A stretch of 64,000 bases of DNA from Macrophomina tecta (GCA_024180945.1 JAKSGN010000006.1:1054001-1118000), one strand, 5' to 3'; positions 10,203 to 22,623 are shown, counted from the stretch's first letter. Made by a program: numbers and translations. The notes: a model not told the origin generated them from the sequence alone.

Positions 10203-11749
10203 ATGGGCCACAACACCACGGCTCTCCCCTTCATTCTCGGAGAGGGAGGCGAATCCGCTCCTTCAGACATCTTCTCCGCTTACCACGCCCATGCCTCTGC
10301 CCAGCGCATTTCTTCCGACACCATCATCCAGTCCACTCTGCGCGCCGCTTACCCGACGCATCACCTCGCAGTCACCACCTGCAACCTCCTCACCTACGCC
10401 AAAGCCGGCCACGCCGCCGCCACACCCCACGCCGGCGGCGATGCAAAGACTAATGGTGCCCTCGCACCACTCCTTCGTACCCGCACCTACGATCCCCCAG
10501 CCCGCCGGATCTCTGGTGAGCTGGGCAAACTTGCAGACAACGTCACATTCGGCCTGTACGACTACATCTGGCGCGACGATGCCTTCCTCGTCTACGCCGC
10601 CGAGGGGCAGAACGGGCCCTTCTGCCAGCCAGACACCCGCTTCTACGTCCTCAAACAACGCGGCAGTGACGACGAAGACGTCAAGACGGGCGACTGCGGG
10701 GCGACGGACGCCCTGCTGCTGGCCGCCAACGCGTGGGCGGAGCACGGCAGCCACAACGAGGTGTGGGTGTTCGACCAGGGCCGCTGGCGCAAGGACCGGG
10801 ACTTGTGGGAGGCGATCCAGGACGTCGACGTCGCGAGCATCGTGCTCGAGGGGCAGATGAAGGAGGGCATCATGCGCGACGTCGTCGGCTTCTTCGGCGC
10901 CAGGGAGCAGTACGCGCATTTCGGGACGCCGTGGAAGCGCGGCCTCATCTTCCACGGAACGCCCGGGAATGGCAAGACGATGACGGTGAAGGCGCTTGTG
11001 AAGACGTTGATGCAGAGGGAGGACCCGATCCCGACGCTGTATGTGAAGACGCTTGCGCAGCGGTCGTTCGGGCCGCAGCAGTCGGTGCGGCAGATCTTTA
11101 CGAAGGCGCGCAGGTCGGCGCCGTGCCTGTTGCTGTTCGAGGACGTCGATTCGCTGGTGAAGGAGGAGGTGCGCTCGTACTTTTTGAACGAGATTGATGG
11201 GTTGGAGAATAATGATGGGATTCTCATGGTCGGGTCGACTAATAACCGTAAGTCAAGTTCCGGAGTCCCGCCTTCCCTCAAACAAGCACTGATTGTTTTG
11301 CAGTTGATAATCTTGACCCGGGTCTGTCCAAGCGTCCTTCACGGTTTGACAGGAAGTACAATTTCAAGACACCTTCCCTGGAGGCCCGCATCCGTTACTG
11401 CGACTGGTGGAGAAACAAGTTCGCCGACAACCCGGATCTCAAGGTCGAGCCGGCCGTCTCAAAGCGTGTTGCAGAACTCACCGACGGTTTCAGTTTTGCA
11501 TATCTGAAGGAAGCATGGGTAGCGTCCCTGCTGTCCTTGCTCTATTCGAGCGTCTCCACTGGCGCGCAAGAGGCTTCCGGGAAGCTGCCCGAGACTTTGG
11601 AGAAGCAAATCGAAATCTTGAAAGCGGAAATGGGTGATGCCGAGGAGAAAGAGCAGGATGCGAAACGGAAGCCAAAAAAGACAAAAGCAGAGGGGGAGGA
11701 GGGTCATGACGGCGCTGGCCCCGTGGCTGCCACATCAGATAACAAATAA
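10203..11749 (+). CDS. BCS1-like AAA-type ATPase
   Basis: An AAA+ ATPase of the fungal BCS1-like group; true BCS1 translocates the Rieske protein in mitochondria, but many filamentous-fungal paralogues have no assigned role. Exons are 10203-11247 and 11304-11749 (intron 56 nt), giving 496 aa. Visible motifs: Walker A GTPGNGKT, Walker B LLLFEDVDS, sensor 1 MVGSTNN, and the SKRPSRFDRKY segment carrying the arginine finger just after the splice site. The N-terminal half (about 240 residues) is the divergent region of this group and lacks the obvious N-terminal membrane helix of true BCS1. The last 60 residues are strongly charged and Lys/Glu-rich, probably disordered. The gene is tail to tail with the hydrolase on the other strand, with 82 bp between stop codons, so the 3' UTRs probably overlap. 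The ATPase call is secure; location and substrate are unknown. Confidence 0.92.
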
Positions 11750-11831
11750 GGGGTGTTGTGTTGTCCCTTTCTGTTTCATTCCCTCATCCAAGCAGCTAAA
11801 TTCCTTGCTCAAGGTTGTTACGTACAAGCCA

Positions 11832-13972
11832 CTACCAGATGACAGGTAGAACAAGATGGCTGTCGTATTTGCCGCCAGTATGAACCACGTGCCGTCCAAT
11901 GTTTTCATCCAGCGGCTCTGTAGGCCGAAGCATCTCAACCTCTGGAAGACGCAGATCGTATCCTGCAACTCTCAACATGACGCCTTCGCCCTTCTCAAAA
12001 ACCATTCCGATAGGCCACACCGGAATTTCCAACGGCACGATTGTACCAGCGGGGATGGGTTCGCTTCGGGTGGAAGTGTAGAATGGTCTGCCGTCCCGAT
12101 ACTCCTTGGTACAGCTGTGACTAGCACGGAGCATTCCTTCAGGACCGAGGAATTTGGCGACGTTGGTGTCGGGTACGTCTTCTTCCGGCACGGGGCAAGG
12201 GTAGTTTAGATGCTTGAGAGGCCGGCCGTCTCGGCTGATCTTCCGGATCTGTACATTAACATCGATATCATCCTTTTCATTGCAGGATATCCAGAGCTTC
12301 ACAGTGGGGTACCCTGCAAGCTCAGTATATTTATCGAAGGTGACGGTGAAGTCCTGCATAAGTCAGCGTGCGAGAGGCCTGAGGGTTGTCTGTTATTGCG
12401 CACCAGGGTGTCTGTAAGACTATGCGCCTCATATGAGGCAGAAGCCTCGCTTTGCGGAACTGCAGAAACAAGCTTCTTCTGCGCCGAATCGAGATAGTAA
12501 TTGATTTGCTTAGTCCGCGGGATGGGCCAGCCCTCTTCGGCCCTTTCAATGATGGACTTTGCCGGACTACCATTGAAACCCAAAAGGGATATGCGGAACC
12601 GCGGCGTCTTTTCCCAGCCGTTGTCAGCTCCCTTGCAATACCGATCGTAGAACTGCTGGAGCTCGTCGTTGATCTCGTCGCGATAGATATCGTGCCCTGA
12701 ATGCTTGTAAGCCTACGGCGCTCGATGCGTTTTGTAGCCACTTACATTCCTGGCTTGCGTGCACGCGAAGCCACTTTTGCTGCGTTTGGGCCTTCATGAA
12801 TGTGTGGAAAGAACCTTCTGAGTGGATACCAGTACTTAGAATCCGGTTAGCGTGATTCTGGAGACGGAACAGGGTGTGACACACGAGTACGAAGCCGTTA
12901 GATACAGCGGTACATCCTTGATGTTCTCCACTTTGATTGTCTTGTCTTCCCAGTAGTAGTCATGGAATGGATGTTTCGCGTACATTCCGCGCATACTCTC
13001 AACACAGTTATGACCTTGGATGTAGTCAGAATATGACGGCGAAGTGGTAGAGGATGAGGCAGCCTACCAGCGAAACCTTTTGTGATCATGTCCATGAACT
13101 TCACCCGGGGAACTCCGCCTCGGATCACATGTTGCCGATATACATCAGTAACGGCCTCCCACGGGGCAAGAGCCTTGACAGCGGGGTGACTGAAGCGCGA
13201 TGCGAAATTGAGTTGGGAGATGGCCAGCCATGAGTTTCCGCTGGGGAAATGTTAACAAGGGCGTATTTGGGTGCATGGATTGAGAGTGGCTCACGCAAAT
13301 GCAACTGAGCCGTTGCACCAGGGCTGTTTATGAACCCAATTGACAACGTCATAAATGTCCTCGGCTTCCTGCTGGCCCCAAAAGCAGATGTCGCCTTCGG
13401 AGTCTCCAGCGCCGCGGGCATCCACGTTTACGATGGCATAACCTCTCTCAGCCCACTCAGCCGGATCAGGAGCCTATAAAAACAAGGAATCAGCGGGAGA
13501 ATAACTCTGAGGCCTGTTTTCCAGTGTGATGAAGCAATACCTCAAATTTCTCGTAGCCCGATGTTCGGTCCAGGGCTATCCCCATTCGGTATGGGCCCAT
13601 GGTGTCGTAATTCTGGGGACCTTTGCGGGTTCAATAGACCCAACCTGCAAAGAATTGCTAAAACATACCTCTTCCAGTCTTGCCGTAGGGGCTCCAGGGA
13701 ATGACGGCAGGCACCCTGCCATTTCCATCCTCCGAAGAGGCGGGCCGAAAAATATCGGTGTATATGGTAACACCATCACGGAGTTTGATTCCCACATCCT
13801 TCTCGAACAACGTTTCTACACCAAATGGCCGTCTGCCAGGGGCCTTGGTATGGCCTTTGGGGAGGACGGTCTTGGACGGGTTGAAGCCATCGTAGAGATA
13901 GCCAGGGTGCTCAGCAGGAGGTACAAGCTTCTCGAAGACAATGTCCGGGAATTGCCGGGCAAGAATTGACAT
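11832..13972 (-). CDS. CocE/NonD-type hydrolase (X-Pro dipeptidyl-peptidase S15-like)
   Basis: A serine hydrolase of the CocE/NonD and Xaa-Pro dipeptidyl-peptidase (S15) superfamily, which cleaves esters or X-Pro amide bonds. The substrate cannot be told from sequence. Eight exons (genomic coordinates): 13669-13972, 13541-13620, 13295-13473, 13068-13240, 12885-13014, 12746-12834, 12404-12696 and 11832-12353. The seven introns are 48-67 nt with GT-AG ends, and all joins keep frame, giving 589 aa. The N-terminal catalytic domain has LRDGVTIYTDIFRP, WSPYGKTG, NVDARGAGDSEG and the nucleophile Ser in AGNSWLA. The C-terminal half is the jelly-roll X-Pro C-terminal domain, starting near DFTVTFDKYTELAG and including the LRASH segment. 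There is no signal peptide, so it is probably cytosolic. The start ATG is at 13972. Confidence 0.9.
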
Positions 13973-14442
13973 TCTGCTGATTACTGGTAGGTGCCTCGAG
14001 TGATGGGCGAACGGGGGCTACCAGGCGCGCTTCCAGTCCAGCTGAATGACATGCTTAAGAAGGCAGTTTGGGATGTGGTCCCGAAACCACAGCCCCGAGA
14101 GCCTCGGCCATGGCTAGAGCGCGTGATAGCGGACTGTGCTAAATCCGACGGCCCGACAGACGAGCGGGGCCTGGCGGTTGGGAGGGACTATGCTAGTAAA
14201 GCGGGGGCGACAGAAGGTTGGTTACGAGGCGGCTCAGGGAGTCTCCCGCCCAGGCCGTCGGCCCACCACGCAACCACCCGGCGAGTGAGGGGCAAGGCTC
14301 CATCTCTGTTTATGGCGGTCACGACACGTCAGTAGTGCGCCTCTTAGCCCGAAATGCCCGGCTTCGCTCTCCATCAGTCACTCGCTGTCCTCGGATCCAC
14401 CCCCCTCCAATCACTTCGCTGAGCCATCCACACCCTGTTGGC
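13973..14442. other. Divergent promoter region
   Basis: 470 bp between the starts of the CocE-type hydrolase (leftward) and the F-box-like gene (rightward). No extra gene seen. Confidence 0.5.
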
Positions 14443-15303
14443 ATGTCGTCTTCGCCGGCCCCGGGCTCAAGGCCGCATACACCGTCGTCCCGTGCTGCTC
14501 TCAGGCACCCCTCCCACCGCGCCCGCCTTCTGGACCTTCCCGCCGAACTGCGTCAGCTGATCTTGATAGAGGCATTGCGGGACCCCCAGGGCGTGCACGT
14601 CACCGATGAGCATATCAGAGGCTGCCAGCTAAAGACTCTGCTCGCCCTGCTGCTTGTCTCGCGCGCCATTCATGCCGAAGCCCTGGCCGTCTTTGCTTCC
14701 GCCAATCAATTCACCCTCGACAACGCGGGCGGTCTGCTCTTTCTCCTGAAGTATGTGGGCTTCCAGGGGCGTCCGCAGCTGCGAACGGCCGACATCGTCT
14801 TCTCCAGGCCCACCGGCAGGGGGTTCGTGGACGGCGAGGAGCTGAAGGAGGCGCTGCTGCTGCTGCCCGAGTGTGTCCGCTTCAAGGCCACGGTGGAGCT
14901 GTCGCTGCGCGCGGTCCAGGCGCCGTGGAACCACGCCCACGAGAGGGAAAACGAGCACTGCCACCACTACCCGCACTCGGCCAAGAACAAGGCTGGCAAG
15001 AACTTCTGGATCCATCCCGCCAGCGTGTGCGATACGCCCTACTCCGAAGAGCTGCGCGAGCTCGTGCGCAAAGCTGCGGCCGTGCGGTGGTCCGGAAGTC
15101 CGCTGTACTCGTGGTCAAGCTCCTCGGACGACTCTATGGACTTCATTAGGAAGTCTGAGGAGTGGCTGAGGCCTCGGGACGCCCCAGGTTTCAAGTATAT
15201 TTGCTCGTGGGAACTTCCAGCACCGGCTCCTCCGGTTACGGCAATAGAGAAGAACGAGCCCGTGGTACGCCGTTTTACAGAGGCATCACAGCATATGAGG
15301 TGA
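14443..15303 (+). CDS. F-box-like hypothetical protein
   Basis: A single-exon gene of 286 aa. After a Ser/Pro-rich leader of about 25 residues comes LLDLPAELRQLILIEAL, the typical F-box-like N-terminal helix of the very large fungal family of LPxELR proteins, followed by TLLALLLVSRAIHAEAL. The rest (FTLDNAGGLLFLL, DIVFSRPTGRGF) resembles the usual variable C-terminal part. F-box proteins bind Skp1 in SCF ubiquitin ligases, but for these proteins that role is rarely shown. The frame is open upstream to 14218, but ATG 14443 is the first one followed by family-like sequence. A His/Glu-rich patch (HAHERENEHCHHYPH) lies in the middle. No partner gene is implied by context. Confidence 0.7.
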   Translation: MSSSPAPGSRPHTPSSRAALRHPSHRARLLDLPAELRQLILIEALRDPQGVHVTDEHIRGCQLKTLLALLLVSRAIHAEALAVFASANQFTLDNAGGLLFLLKYVGFQGRPQLRTADIVFSRPTGRGFVDGEELKEALLLLPECVRFKATVELSLRAVQAPWNHAHERENEHCHHYPHSAKNKAGKNFWIHPASVCDTPYSEELRELVRKAAAVRWSGSPLYSWSSSSDDSMDFIRKSEEWLRPRDAPGFKYICSWELPAPAPPVTAIEKNEPVVRRFTEASQHMR

Positions 15304-16595
15304 CTTAAAAAAGGTATGTGCCATCAGTCACGTCTCTTTCCTTAGGCCAGGATGGTGTAGAAGCTTACTATAACGCCTGTGTGAGACCAATCAGGTCCTG
15401 TTGCTGCTGTGGCCCGAAGGTTGTGCGACACGGAGTTATAAGCGCCGCCTCAAGACAACATGACCTCCATCAATGAAAAGTAATTTCCACATGAGGAAGT
15501 TCATGGTAAGCGCCGTCCCCGTCAATCGTGTCTCATCGGACAAACGCTGTGCTCCACGTACTCACCATCGAAGCGGGAAAATGGAGAAGTCTATAGATAC
15601 TTCTTCATTACCGACATCTGAGTCGGCACGTGCGATGTGATGGGTAGACTCTATCCGGTGCATGTCGGCCTCTAGAAATGGGAGCGTGCGCTGCAAAATG
15701 CATAACCTCCTTCATCATGTACCAAATCTTCAGTTTTCGGCAATCTAACGCAATGATTTCAAATGACCAGCCCGCAAATATAGCATTGCTGACCTAAGGC
15801 AGCCATGGTTGCGGGACAGGGCTATTCGCGGACCGTTACTTGGCAACTAATGTGGGCAGGGCACGACTGGTCTCACAGCATATTAGCCGCCGGCGTCCCT
15901 GGTCAGCAACGAAGCGGGTTAAGCAGCCGAGCTCCCGAGCGTCCAGTCAGGAGTCTGCGCAATTGCTTAGCGGGTAAATGAGATCCTTCCAAGCCTTGGA
16001 ATGTTTTTCGTTACCGCAGGAGACTCGTACGTCCGAACAACACAGTGGCCTCCCAACTCTGACATGCAACTGCCTCAAGAGGTAATGTGTCGTAAGCACC
16101 ATATCTTTGGCGCGAAATGATTGGCTGAACCCCCCTCAGACCAGAAGCACGGCAGCGACTTGAACTTTTTAGCGCTTATTTTCGAGATCCCTCGTAAAAC
16201 TGTGATCCGAAACAGGAACTACCAGCGAACATCATGACGAATGGTTGCACGACCATCACCAAGCCCCTCGGCACTGATGGTGGTGGCAGTTAGACCGCTC
16301 TCTGATCCACCAAATGCCGTCGAGTGCTGACGGCGGTTGGGCATGTGAACTTTCTTGAAGTGAGGCTTCTCGGCCACTAATTTGGTTACAGTGAAGTAGC
16401 CTTCGTCTTCTGACTCTTATCTTCCGGGATGATAGTAAGAATATCTGCCTCGCTCATCCCGTGCGGCCATCAGCGTGTGTTGTCTCCATAAGTCCGTCTC
16501 AGCCTGTTGGGGGCTGAAGGAGGGCATAATATTTAAATCCAGGGCGGCCCCGCTCTCTGCTACTCCACATTGCTTGCCCTTGCACCCCCGCTATC
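15304..16595. other. Intergenic region of 1.3 kb, no gene seen
   Basis: The region is dense in stop codons in all frames and shows no domain. It includes the P450 promoter. Confidence 0.55.
16528..16537 (+). promoter_or_regulatory. TATA-like element of P450 no. 1
   Basis: ATATTTAAAT lies about 60 bases before ATG 16596. Confidence 0.5.
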
Positions 16596-18715
16596 ATGAA
16601 TGCGACACCTGAGGCTTTCATTCCTCACGGAGCAGCATCTCCGCCAGCTTTCCTCTCCTTACCAGCCGCTGCTTGCCTGGGCATCGCCTTTCATGTCGTA
16701 TCGCAGAACTTTCAGCTTGACGACCATGGCTGGCGTCTCTTAGGGGGCTTCGGCGTCCTTTTCTGGTCTTCTGTTGCTGCTTCCGCTTATTATCTTGGGA
16801 ATGGAATCACCACCGCACTCCTGCAGGTCATACCTCTTGCCACCGCTGCGCTTGTTGGCCTCTATGCCAGCATCGGCGTGCGCAGGTTCTTCCTCTCCCC
16901 ACTGAACAAGTTCCCCGGCCCGTGGCAGGCACGCCTTTCCAAGTTCTACCAAATGCACTTGGAGGCGAAGAACATGCAGCTGATGGTGGAGATTCACAAG
17001 CTGCACGAAAAGTACGGGGACTTTGTTCGCACAGGTCAGCAATCCGCTGGTGCAACAGGCCATGTGAAGAAACATTGACAAGTAATATAGGTCCTCGGCA
17101 GATCTCCGTCCTGCGCGCATCAGCCATTCCATTGTTCTATGGTGGCAAATCTCCCCTCCAGAAGTCCCCTTTCTATCGCAACAACGAATTTGAAGACGAG
17201 GAGACCAGCCTGTTCAATATTATCAACTTCCAAAAACACAACAAGCGCAGGAGAGTCTACGACCAAGGCTTCAGTACCAAAGGTGAGTTGGTGTGACTCT
17301 GAGCCGCCACAAACTCTGAATCATTCACTAAAAAAAAACGCTACAACAGCCTTAAACAGCTACGAGCCTCGCGTCCAGAACAAAGTGGCGACAGCCCTTG
17401 AGAAACTCGGCGCCTTCAATGGCAAGCCTGTCAATGTCACCCAGTGGATGTGTTATTTCGCCTTCGATGTCATGGGCGATGTCATTTTCTCCAAGGAGTA
17501 CAATCTGCTGAAGGCTGGCGACGGCAAGATCATGGCCAACGGTGTCCAAACATCTCTTACACAACTCCAGGATGGCATGAAGGTCCTCGGCTACTTGGGG
17601 ACCATCCCTTGGTTCTTGCGCATGCTCACACAAGCCGGCATCTCCGGCGACTGGGGGGTCATGCATGAGTGGTGCCGCGGCGCCATGAGGGACAAGCAGG
17701 CTGTAAGAGACGCGCCCTCCACACCAGCGATCACTGCTGACCCCATTGACAGAAATGGGAACGCGGCAGCGTCCCGCAAGACGCGACCTCCTACCTCCTC
17801 AAAGACTTCCTCGAAGGCGAATCGCCCTCGGACCGCCAGACCCAGCAGTCCCTCCTGCAAGACTCCATCCTCCTCATCATCGCCGGATCGTAAGCACACA
17901 TTTCCGCGCCCCATCCCACTCACTCTCTCGTCTGGCCCACAGCTGACACCTCTCTCCGCCACTAGCGACACCACCAGCTCCGTCGCCGCCCACGCCCTCT
18001 ACTACCTCGTGCAGAATCCGCGCGTCCTCGCCACCCTCCAACGCCAGCTCGACGCGGCTTTCCCTGGCGGCGAGCACACCGTTACCAACGACGCCGTGCG
18101 CAGCCAGGTGCCCCTCGTCGACCACGTCGTCAACGAGACGATGCGGCTCAAGCCGTCCGTCGGCCAGGGCCTGCAGCGCGTGACGCCGCCCGAGGGCATC
18201 ACCGTCGACGGCGTTTTCATTCCGGGAGGGACCATCGTCAGCGTGCCGACGTGGAGCGTGCAGCGCGACGGACGGTATTGGGAGGAGCCGGAGGTGTGGA
18301 GGCCGGAGAGATGGGAGGGCGTTGACACGAGGGAGGAGGCGCTGGCGTTTCTGCCGTTTAGTAAGGGTGAGTTGCGTCTTTGGTTTGCTTGTTCTGTGTG
18401 TGACTCTTGCGTGTCTCGGATGCGGGTCGGGGCGCGTGTGGGATCGGGCTTTTTTTTTTTTTTTTTTTTGGCTGTGGCGAGGGCTTTTTCCAGGGGTGAG
18501 GCTGACTTGTGATATCTGCAGGCATTTTCTCCTGTCCCGGGAAGACTTTGGCGTACATGGAGCTGCGCTGCTTGCTCAGCCGGATTGCGCTGAAGTTTGA
18601 TATCAGCTTCGCGCCGGGTGAGGATGGCGTTAAGTTTGAGAAGTGGCCGATGGATACCTTTACGATGACGAATCAGCCTCTGCATTTGGTGTTCAAAGAG
18701 AGGAGGCGAAGTTGA
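16596..18715 (+). CDS. Cytochrome P450 monooxygenase (microsomal)
   Basis: A haem-thiolate monooxygenase anchored in the ER by its N terminus. Six exons: 16596-17034, 17091-17282, 17350-17702, 17753-17889, 17966-18366 and 18522-18715, giving 571 aa with all joins in frame. The N terminus has about three hydrophobic segments before the proline-rich hinge KFPGPW, longer than the usual single anchor and seen in P450s of the tryprostatin/benzoate hydroxylase type. Motifs: I-helix AGSDTTS, K-helix ETMR, PERW (WRPERWEG) and the haem loop FSKGIFSCPGK with the Cys ligand just after the last splice site. That last intron (18367-18521, 155 nt) is the longest confirmed in the window and contains a T20 run at 18450-18469. 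No biosynthetic partner enzymes adjoin it, so the substrate is unknown. Confidence 0.93.
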
Positions 18716-20371
18716 GTGTGGCTGCTGCGTTCGAAGTGGCGCCCACTCGCATATCTGTGTTCGGTCGCACCTGCAGAACACGTGGGGTAAGCAGCGTACA
18801 GAACCGCGTTGTACCGGGTCTACAAAACCTGCAGCTGGCGTGTTTGTGTAACTTTTCCTCTTTCACCGAACTTGCCTTCTTTTCAAAGTCCAAATGCCGT
18901 ATTCGCGTTGTTATGTGGTCATTTCCTGGGAGAATCTCCGCAATTCGTAGGACAGTCCCCCAGGCAGCAGCAAGGCAGGCTACAAGTTGCTCCTTATCTC
19001 ATATACAGGCATTGCCGAACTTCCAGCCGTGGACCATCGTACGTGAGAAAGATAATCATTTGCCGGCGCTTGGGGTACACGAACAGGAGCGCGTCGAGCC
19101 TCATCATGAATGCCTCAGGGATATAGAAGATCCTGCCCGACAATGCCCGTTGTGCAGGCTGATCAACGGGGAACTCGATCTGTCACAGTGGGTTTGCATA
19201 GTACCCCGAACTCGCAGAACGTCTGTCCAAGTCAGCTGTTTTGGTCCAGTTTGAGCACGGTTCTTGTTCGCCACAGACAGTTCTCAAGTTACACTTGGTG
19301 TTTTTGAGAAGCCTCAAAGCCAATTCGAGTGCACTCATAGCAAGTTCTTGGGTCTGGCGGAACTCTTTGTCGGGGCTTTTGCTGCTGGCCGTGTTAAGCA
19401 CAGAGCCCTCTCGGAAGAAACACATGTGCCCATGCAGTTCGTGGGCTCGCACCTTGGAATGCCCCCTCGAGCATCAAATATTGACGAGAGACTCGTATGG
19501 GCTCGAAGAAATGGGAAAATTGCCTATCGACACCCAGGTCCCGTAATCGCGAAGTCGAAGCCCCTCAGCTTTCAAGCAGCGTCCTTAATCTACGTGCAGA
19601 TGCCAGTCGGGCCACCGAGGAAAGAAGTGGCTGCCACTACCGGATTGGCGTGGGGTTTGTCGACCCCACAATTGGTCTTTTCAATGAGACTTCTTGTCAA
19701 GCAGGATGTGCTTCTGTGATGGTTAGCGTTCCGGTGTTTCAAAATTTGTACAATGGCCCGTAGATCCATTCCATGTTGTTTACTACATGCGGGCACGCTG
19801 ATAGGAGGCTACAACATCTACCATTGCAGTTGTTGCCCTGCATCGGGACACTCAATGTCTTATTTCGGGCGGGTATATTCCATCATTTTAACTTCCTCGC
19901 CCGAATGACTCCTTCGAACTAGTTGCATACTGTTCGCGATAGCATGATCATTAGAGGGAAGAGTAAAAGTACTCCATCGCATCCTCCATAGCCAGGCACA
20001 ACGCAGGGATGTATAGATCTGAGCATTAGACATTTGCTGTTGGATAAAGTACATAGATGTTGTCGAACGAAAGAGACTACTGCTTCCGACAGGGCTCTAT
20101 GGAGACGAATGAGGGGCGGCCAGCGCACGATGCTCTCGCGAGAGTAGATTACAAAGGTTCTACGTGCCTACGGCCGAGCAAGCACATACGGAAGAAGCGA
20201 AAAGGTACTGATACAGTGCCTGGGTGGTAGTAAAGTCATCTGTACAGACGCGCGCATGCGTCACCGTCTATCCTGACATCCCGCTCGCTTTGCGCAGACA
20301 TTTATCCAGAAAATAAACATGTCACCGTAACGCCAGTGTCGTCGATGCTGAAAAAAAAAGTGTACCTTCTA
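18716..20371. other. Intergenic region with a possible HET-like remnant
   Basis: 1.65 kb between P450 no. 1 and SED5. Around 19130-19170 one frame reads CPLCRLI, the kind of Cys motif found at the N terminus of heterokaryon-incompatibility (HET) proteins. A second frame from 19264 to 19719 stays open for 150 codons but starts with TTG and has no recognisable domain. I do not call a gene. Confidence 0.35.
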
Positions 20372-21481
20372 TCAACCAGCAATGAGGACCCAGAGGAGGA
20401 AGACTGCAGGGCGAGTTAGCGTGCATGAACTTTGCATGAGGTAGGGAAGCTGCAGAAACTTACAAATCATAAGAACACCAAACATCTTGGCAACCAACCA
20501 CCTATTTCCGCTCACACGGTTCCAGTACTTCATCAACTCCCGCTGCGCGCCCTGTACATTGTCGACGACGTCGTCGGTATTGGCGTCAATGCGTTGAATC
20601 ATTTCGCTCTGTTCCGAAACCATTTGCGCTAACTGGCCGAAAATGCCACCCAGCTCGGAAATGGTACGCTCGATGGCCTCGATTGCTTCGCCGCGCTGGT
20701 TGATGTAGGTGTTCGTAGGCTGCGCTTCCTCCATGAGCATGAGTTGCTGGTCGGACATCGCCCCACCGCCGCCTCTGCCGCCGTTGAGTGCCGATGAGCC
20801 GGACCCATTAGGCTCCAGTGTGAGGAGGTCCTGCTGGGCGGCGTTAGTGTTTTGGAATCCAGGCTTTGGACTGCGGCCACGCGAGGGCGTTTGGTAGAGA
20901 GGCGAGTCGGTGCGGCCGGGGTCGAGACCAGAGGGCTGAGCCTGGTGAGAAACGGACGAGACGAAGTTCTCGGTTCGCGACTTGGAGGCCTGGATGTTCT
21001 TGGTGCGCAGCTCGAGCACTTCCTTGAATGACAGCCCAACGTCGGCGACGCGGCCCTGCAGTAGCAACAGCACGTTTTTATTGTGCTCGCCCTCTTGGTC
21101 CTTCTGATTCTGGGGATGCTGGGCAGCCGAGAGCTGTTGCAGCTGCTTTATCGAGGTGTTAAGCTGAGCCAGATCTTGCTTGATCACATAGGTGAGCTCG
21201 GCAATCTCCACCGGACGGTCGTCGAAGAGCGTCTTGCGGCGGGCAAGCTGAGCGAGGCGCTCAAGCTTTGCCATGGCGCCCGAGATGCCACGCCCGATCT
21301 CGGCGGCCTTGCGCGCGAATTCGCTGCGCTGGCGCTGAGGCGACTGCGCCTGCTGCTTCTGAGATTGCGACAGCAACGACTGGCGTTGAGCGCTGGCCTT
21401 GTTGCTCTGCACGCGGCGCTGGGCCTGCTGCAGGATGCTCCGGAACTCGGGCGTGCGGTCCTGGATCGACGCGACGGCCAT
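20372..21481 (-). CDS. SED5: Syntaxin 5-type Qa-SNARE
   Basis: The t-SNARE of the cis-Golgi, needed for fusion of ER-derived and intra-Golgi vesicles. Two exons, 20464-21481 and 20372-20403, joined over a 60-nt intron that splits the transmembrane segment, give 349 aa. The N-terminal peptide IQDRTPEFRSIL is the Sly1-binding motif typical of Sed5. It is followed by the three-helix Habc region, a Ser/Pro/Gly-rich linker, and the SNARE motif beginning INQRGEAIEAIERTI with the zero-layer Gln in VSEQSEM. The C terminus is one membrane helix (MFGVLMIFFLLWVLIAG), so it is tail-anchored. The start at 21481 (ATG) places the Sly1 peptide at residue 6, as in the family. It is transcribed away from the large gene at 22624. 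Confidence 0.96.
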   Translation of the reverse strand: MAVASIQDRTPEFRSILQQAQRRVQSNKASAQRQSLLSQSQKQQAQSPQRQRSEFARKAAEIGRGISGAMAKLERLAQLARRKTLFDDRPVEIAELTYVIKQDLAQLNTSIKQLQQLSAAQHPQNQKDQEGEHNKNVLLLLQGRVADVGLSFKEVLELRTKNIQASKSRTENFVSSVSHQAQPSGLDPGRTDSPLYQTPSRGRSPKPGFQNTNAAQQDLLTLEPNGSGSSALNGGRGGGGAMSDQQLMLMEEAQPTNTYINQRGEAIEAIERTISELGGIFGQLAQMVSEQSEMIQRIDANTDDVVDNVQGAQRELMKYWNRVSGNRWLVAKMFGVLMICKFLQLPYLMQSSCTLTRPAVFLLWVLIAG

Positions 21482-22623
21482 GGTGGGCGAGGAGGCGGTA
21501 CGGGCGCGGGCGGATGCGAGCGAGAGCGGAGAGGGCGGAGAGGTGGTCAGTGGACGGCGGAGGAGCGAGATCTAGCTCGAGTGGGCGGCGTGAAAGGGCG
21601 AGATTGCGCTGGAGACGGCAATTTCAGCGCGGCGGGAGATGCGGGAGAGGGTCGAAAGCGCGGGTGGGCTGGAAGGCGGCGTTGGGAGGCTATGCGCCGA
21701 ATGAGGACATGGGGCGGGCAGGCGATAGAGCTGCGTGCGCAGTTGAATTTGGGGAGACTGGAGAAGCTGCGAGAGGTACGTGTAGCGTGGCTGCAAGGAC
21801 AGAGGCACAGACGGAGATGGGTTGCGAGGCAGGGAGAGGCCGGAGCCTTGAGCGCCAGGTGGCCTGGCACTTTCGCCCAAACGCGCGCTGCCACAGCGAT
21901 CGCTGAAGGCTCAGGGGGGGAGCTGGCGGTCCAGCGACGTCAGCGTGTGGCGGGTGCGCGCCTGGAAACCGCGGAGCAGTCCTGCAGCACGCCCTCCGCA
22001 GCCAGCATCATCGTCGGCGCTGGGCGACGCTTGGTCGCACGCAGAGGCTGCCAGACCTTGACGCTCCAAGGCAGCCCGGAAATGTCTGCACAGCGGCAAG
22101 AATGAAAGTTCTAATCGCTGCGTGATTCGTGCCCGCGACCCTTGCGTTGCCGTAACTCCGCGTATTTTGCCCCCTTGGCTAAGCCTCTCCGCGCTGCGTC
22201 AACTCTGCGCCTGCACCTTGTTGCCCTGCCTGCTGCTGCCCTGCTCGCGCCCGCCTCCGCGCCCAAGACCTCACCTTCCCCGGCCCTCGCCCACGCCTAT
22301 TCCCCACGCCGCCGCTCCGTCTTGCTTTCCCGGCCGCTCCGTCTCGGCCTGATCTGTAGCCTGTGCCGCCTCTTCCTGATAGTCGCAGGGGAGCGGACCG
22401 AGCGTCATCAGTCCACAGCCCTATCTCATTCCACGGCCTCGTACCCGCGCATCTCCCGCCCGGCCTGACACCGCGCACCCACAAGTACGAGCCACTGCCA
22501 CATAGATCGCCCGCAGCCGCCCTGCGCCTGCGTTGCCTCCTCGCTGCTACCGCCTCTGCCCTCCCGCGCTCAAGTAAGCCCAATGCCGCCGCGCTGCTAG
22601 CCATACCCGCCGCATAATCCACC
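21482..22623. other. Divergent promoter/UTR region of SED5 and the next gene
   Basis: A GC-rich 1.1 kb region between two divergently transcribed genes. Open frames here are composition artefacts without domains. Pyrimidine-rich stretches before 22624 fit a long 5' UTR. Confidence 0.5.
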
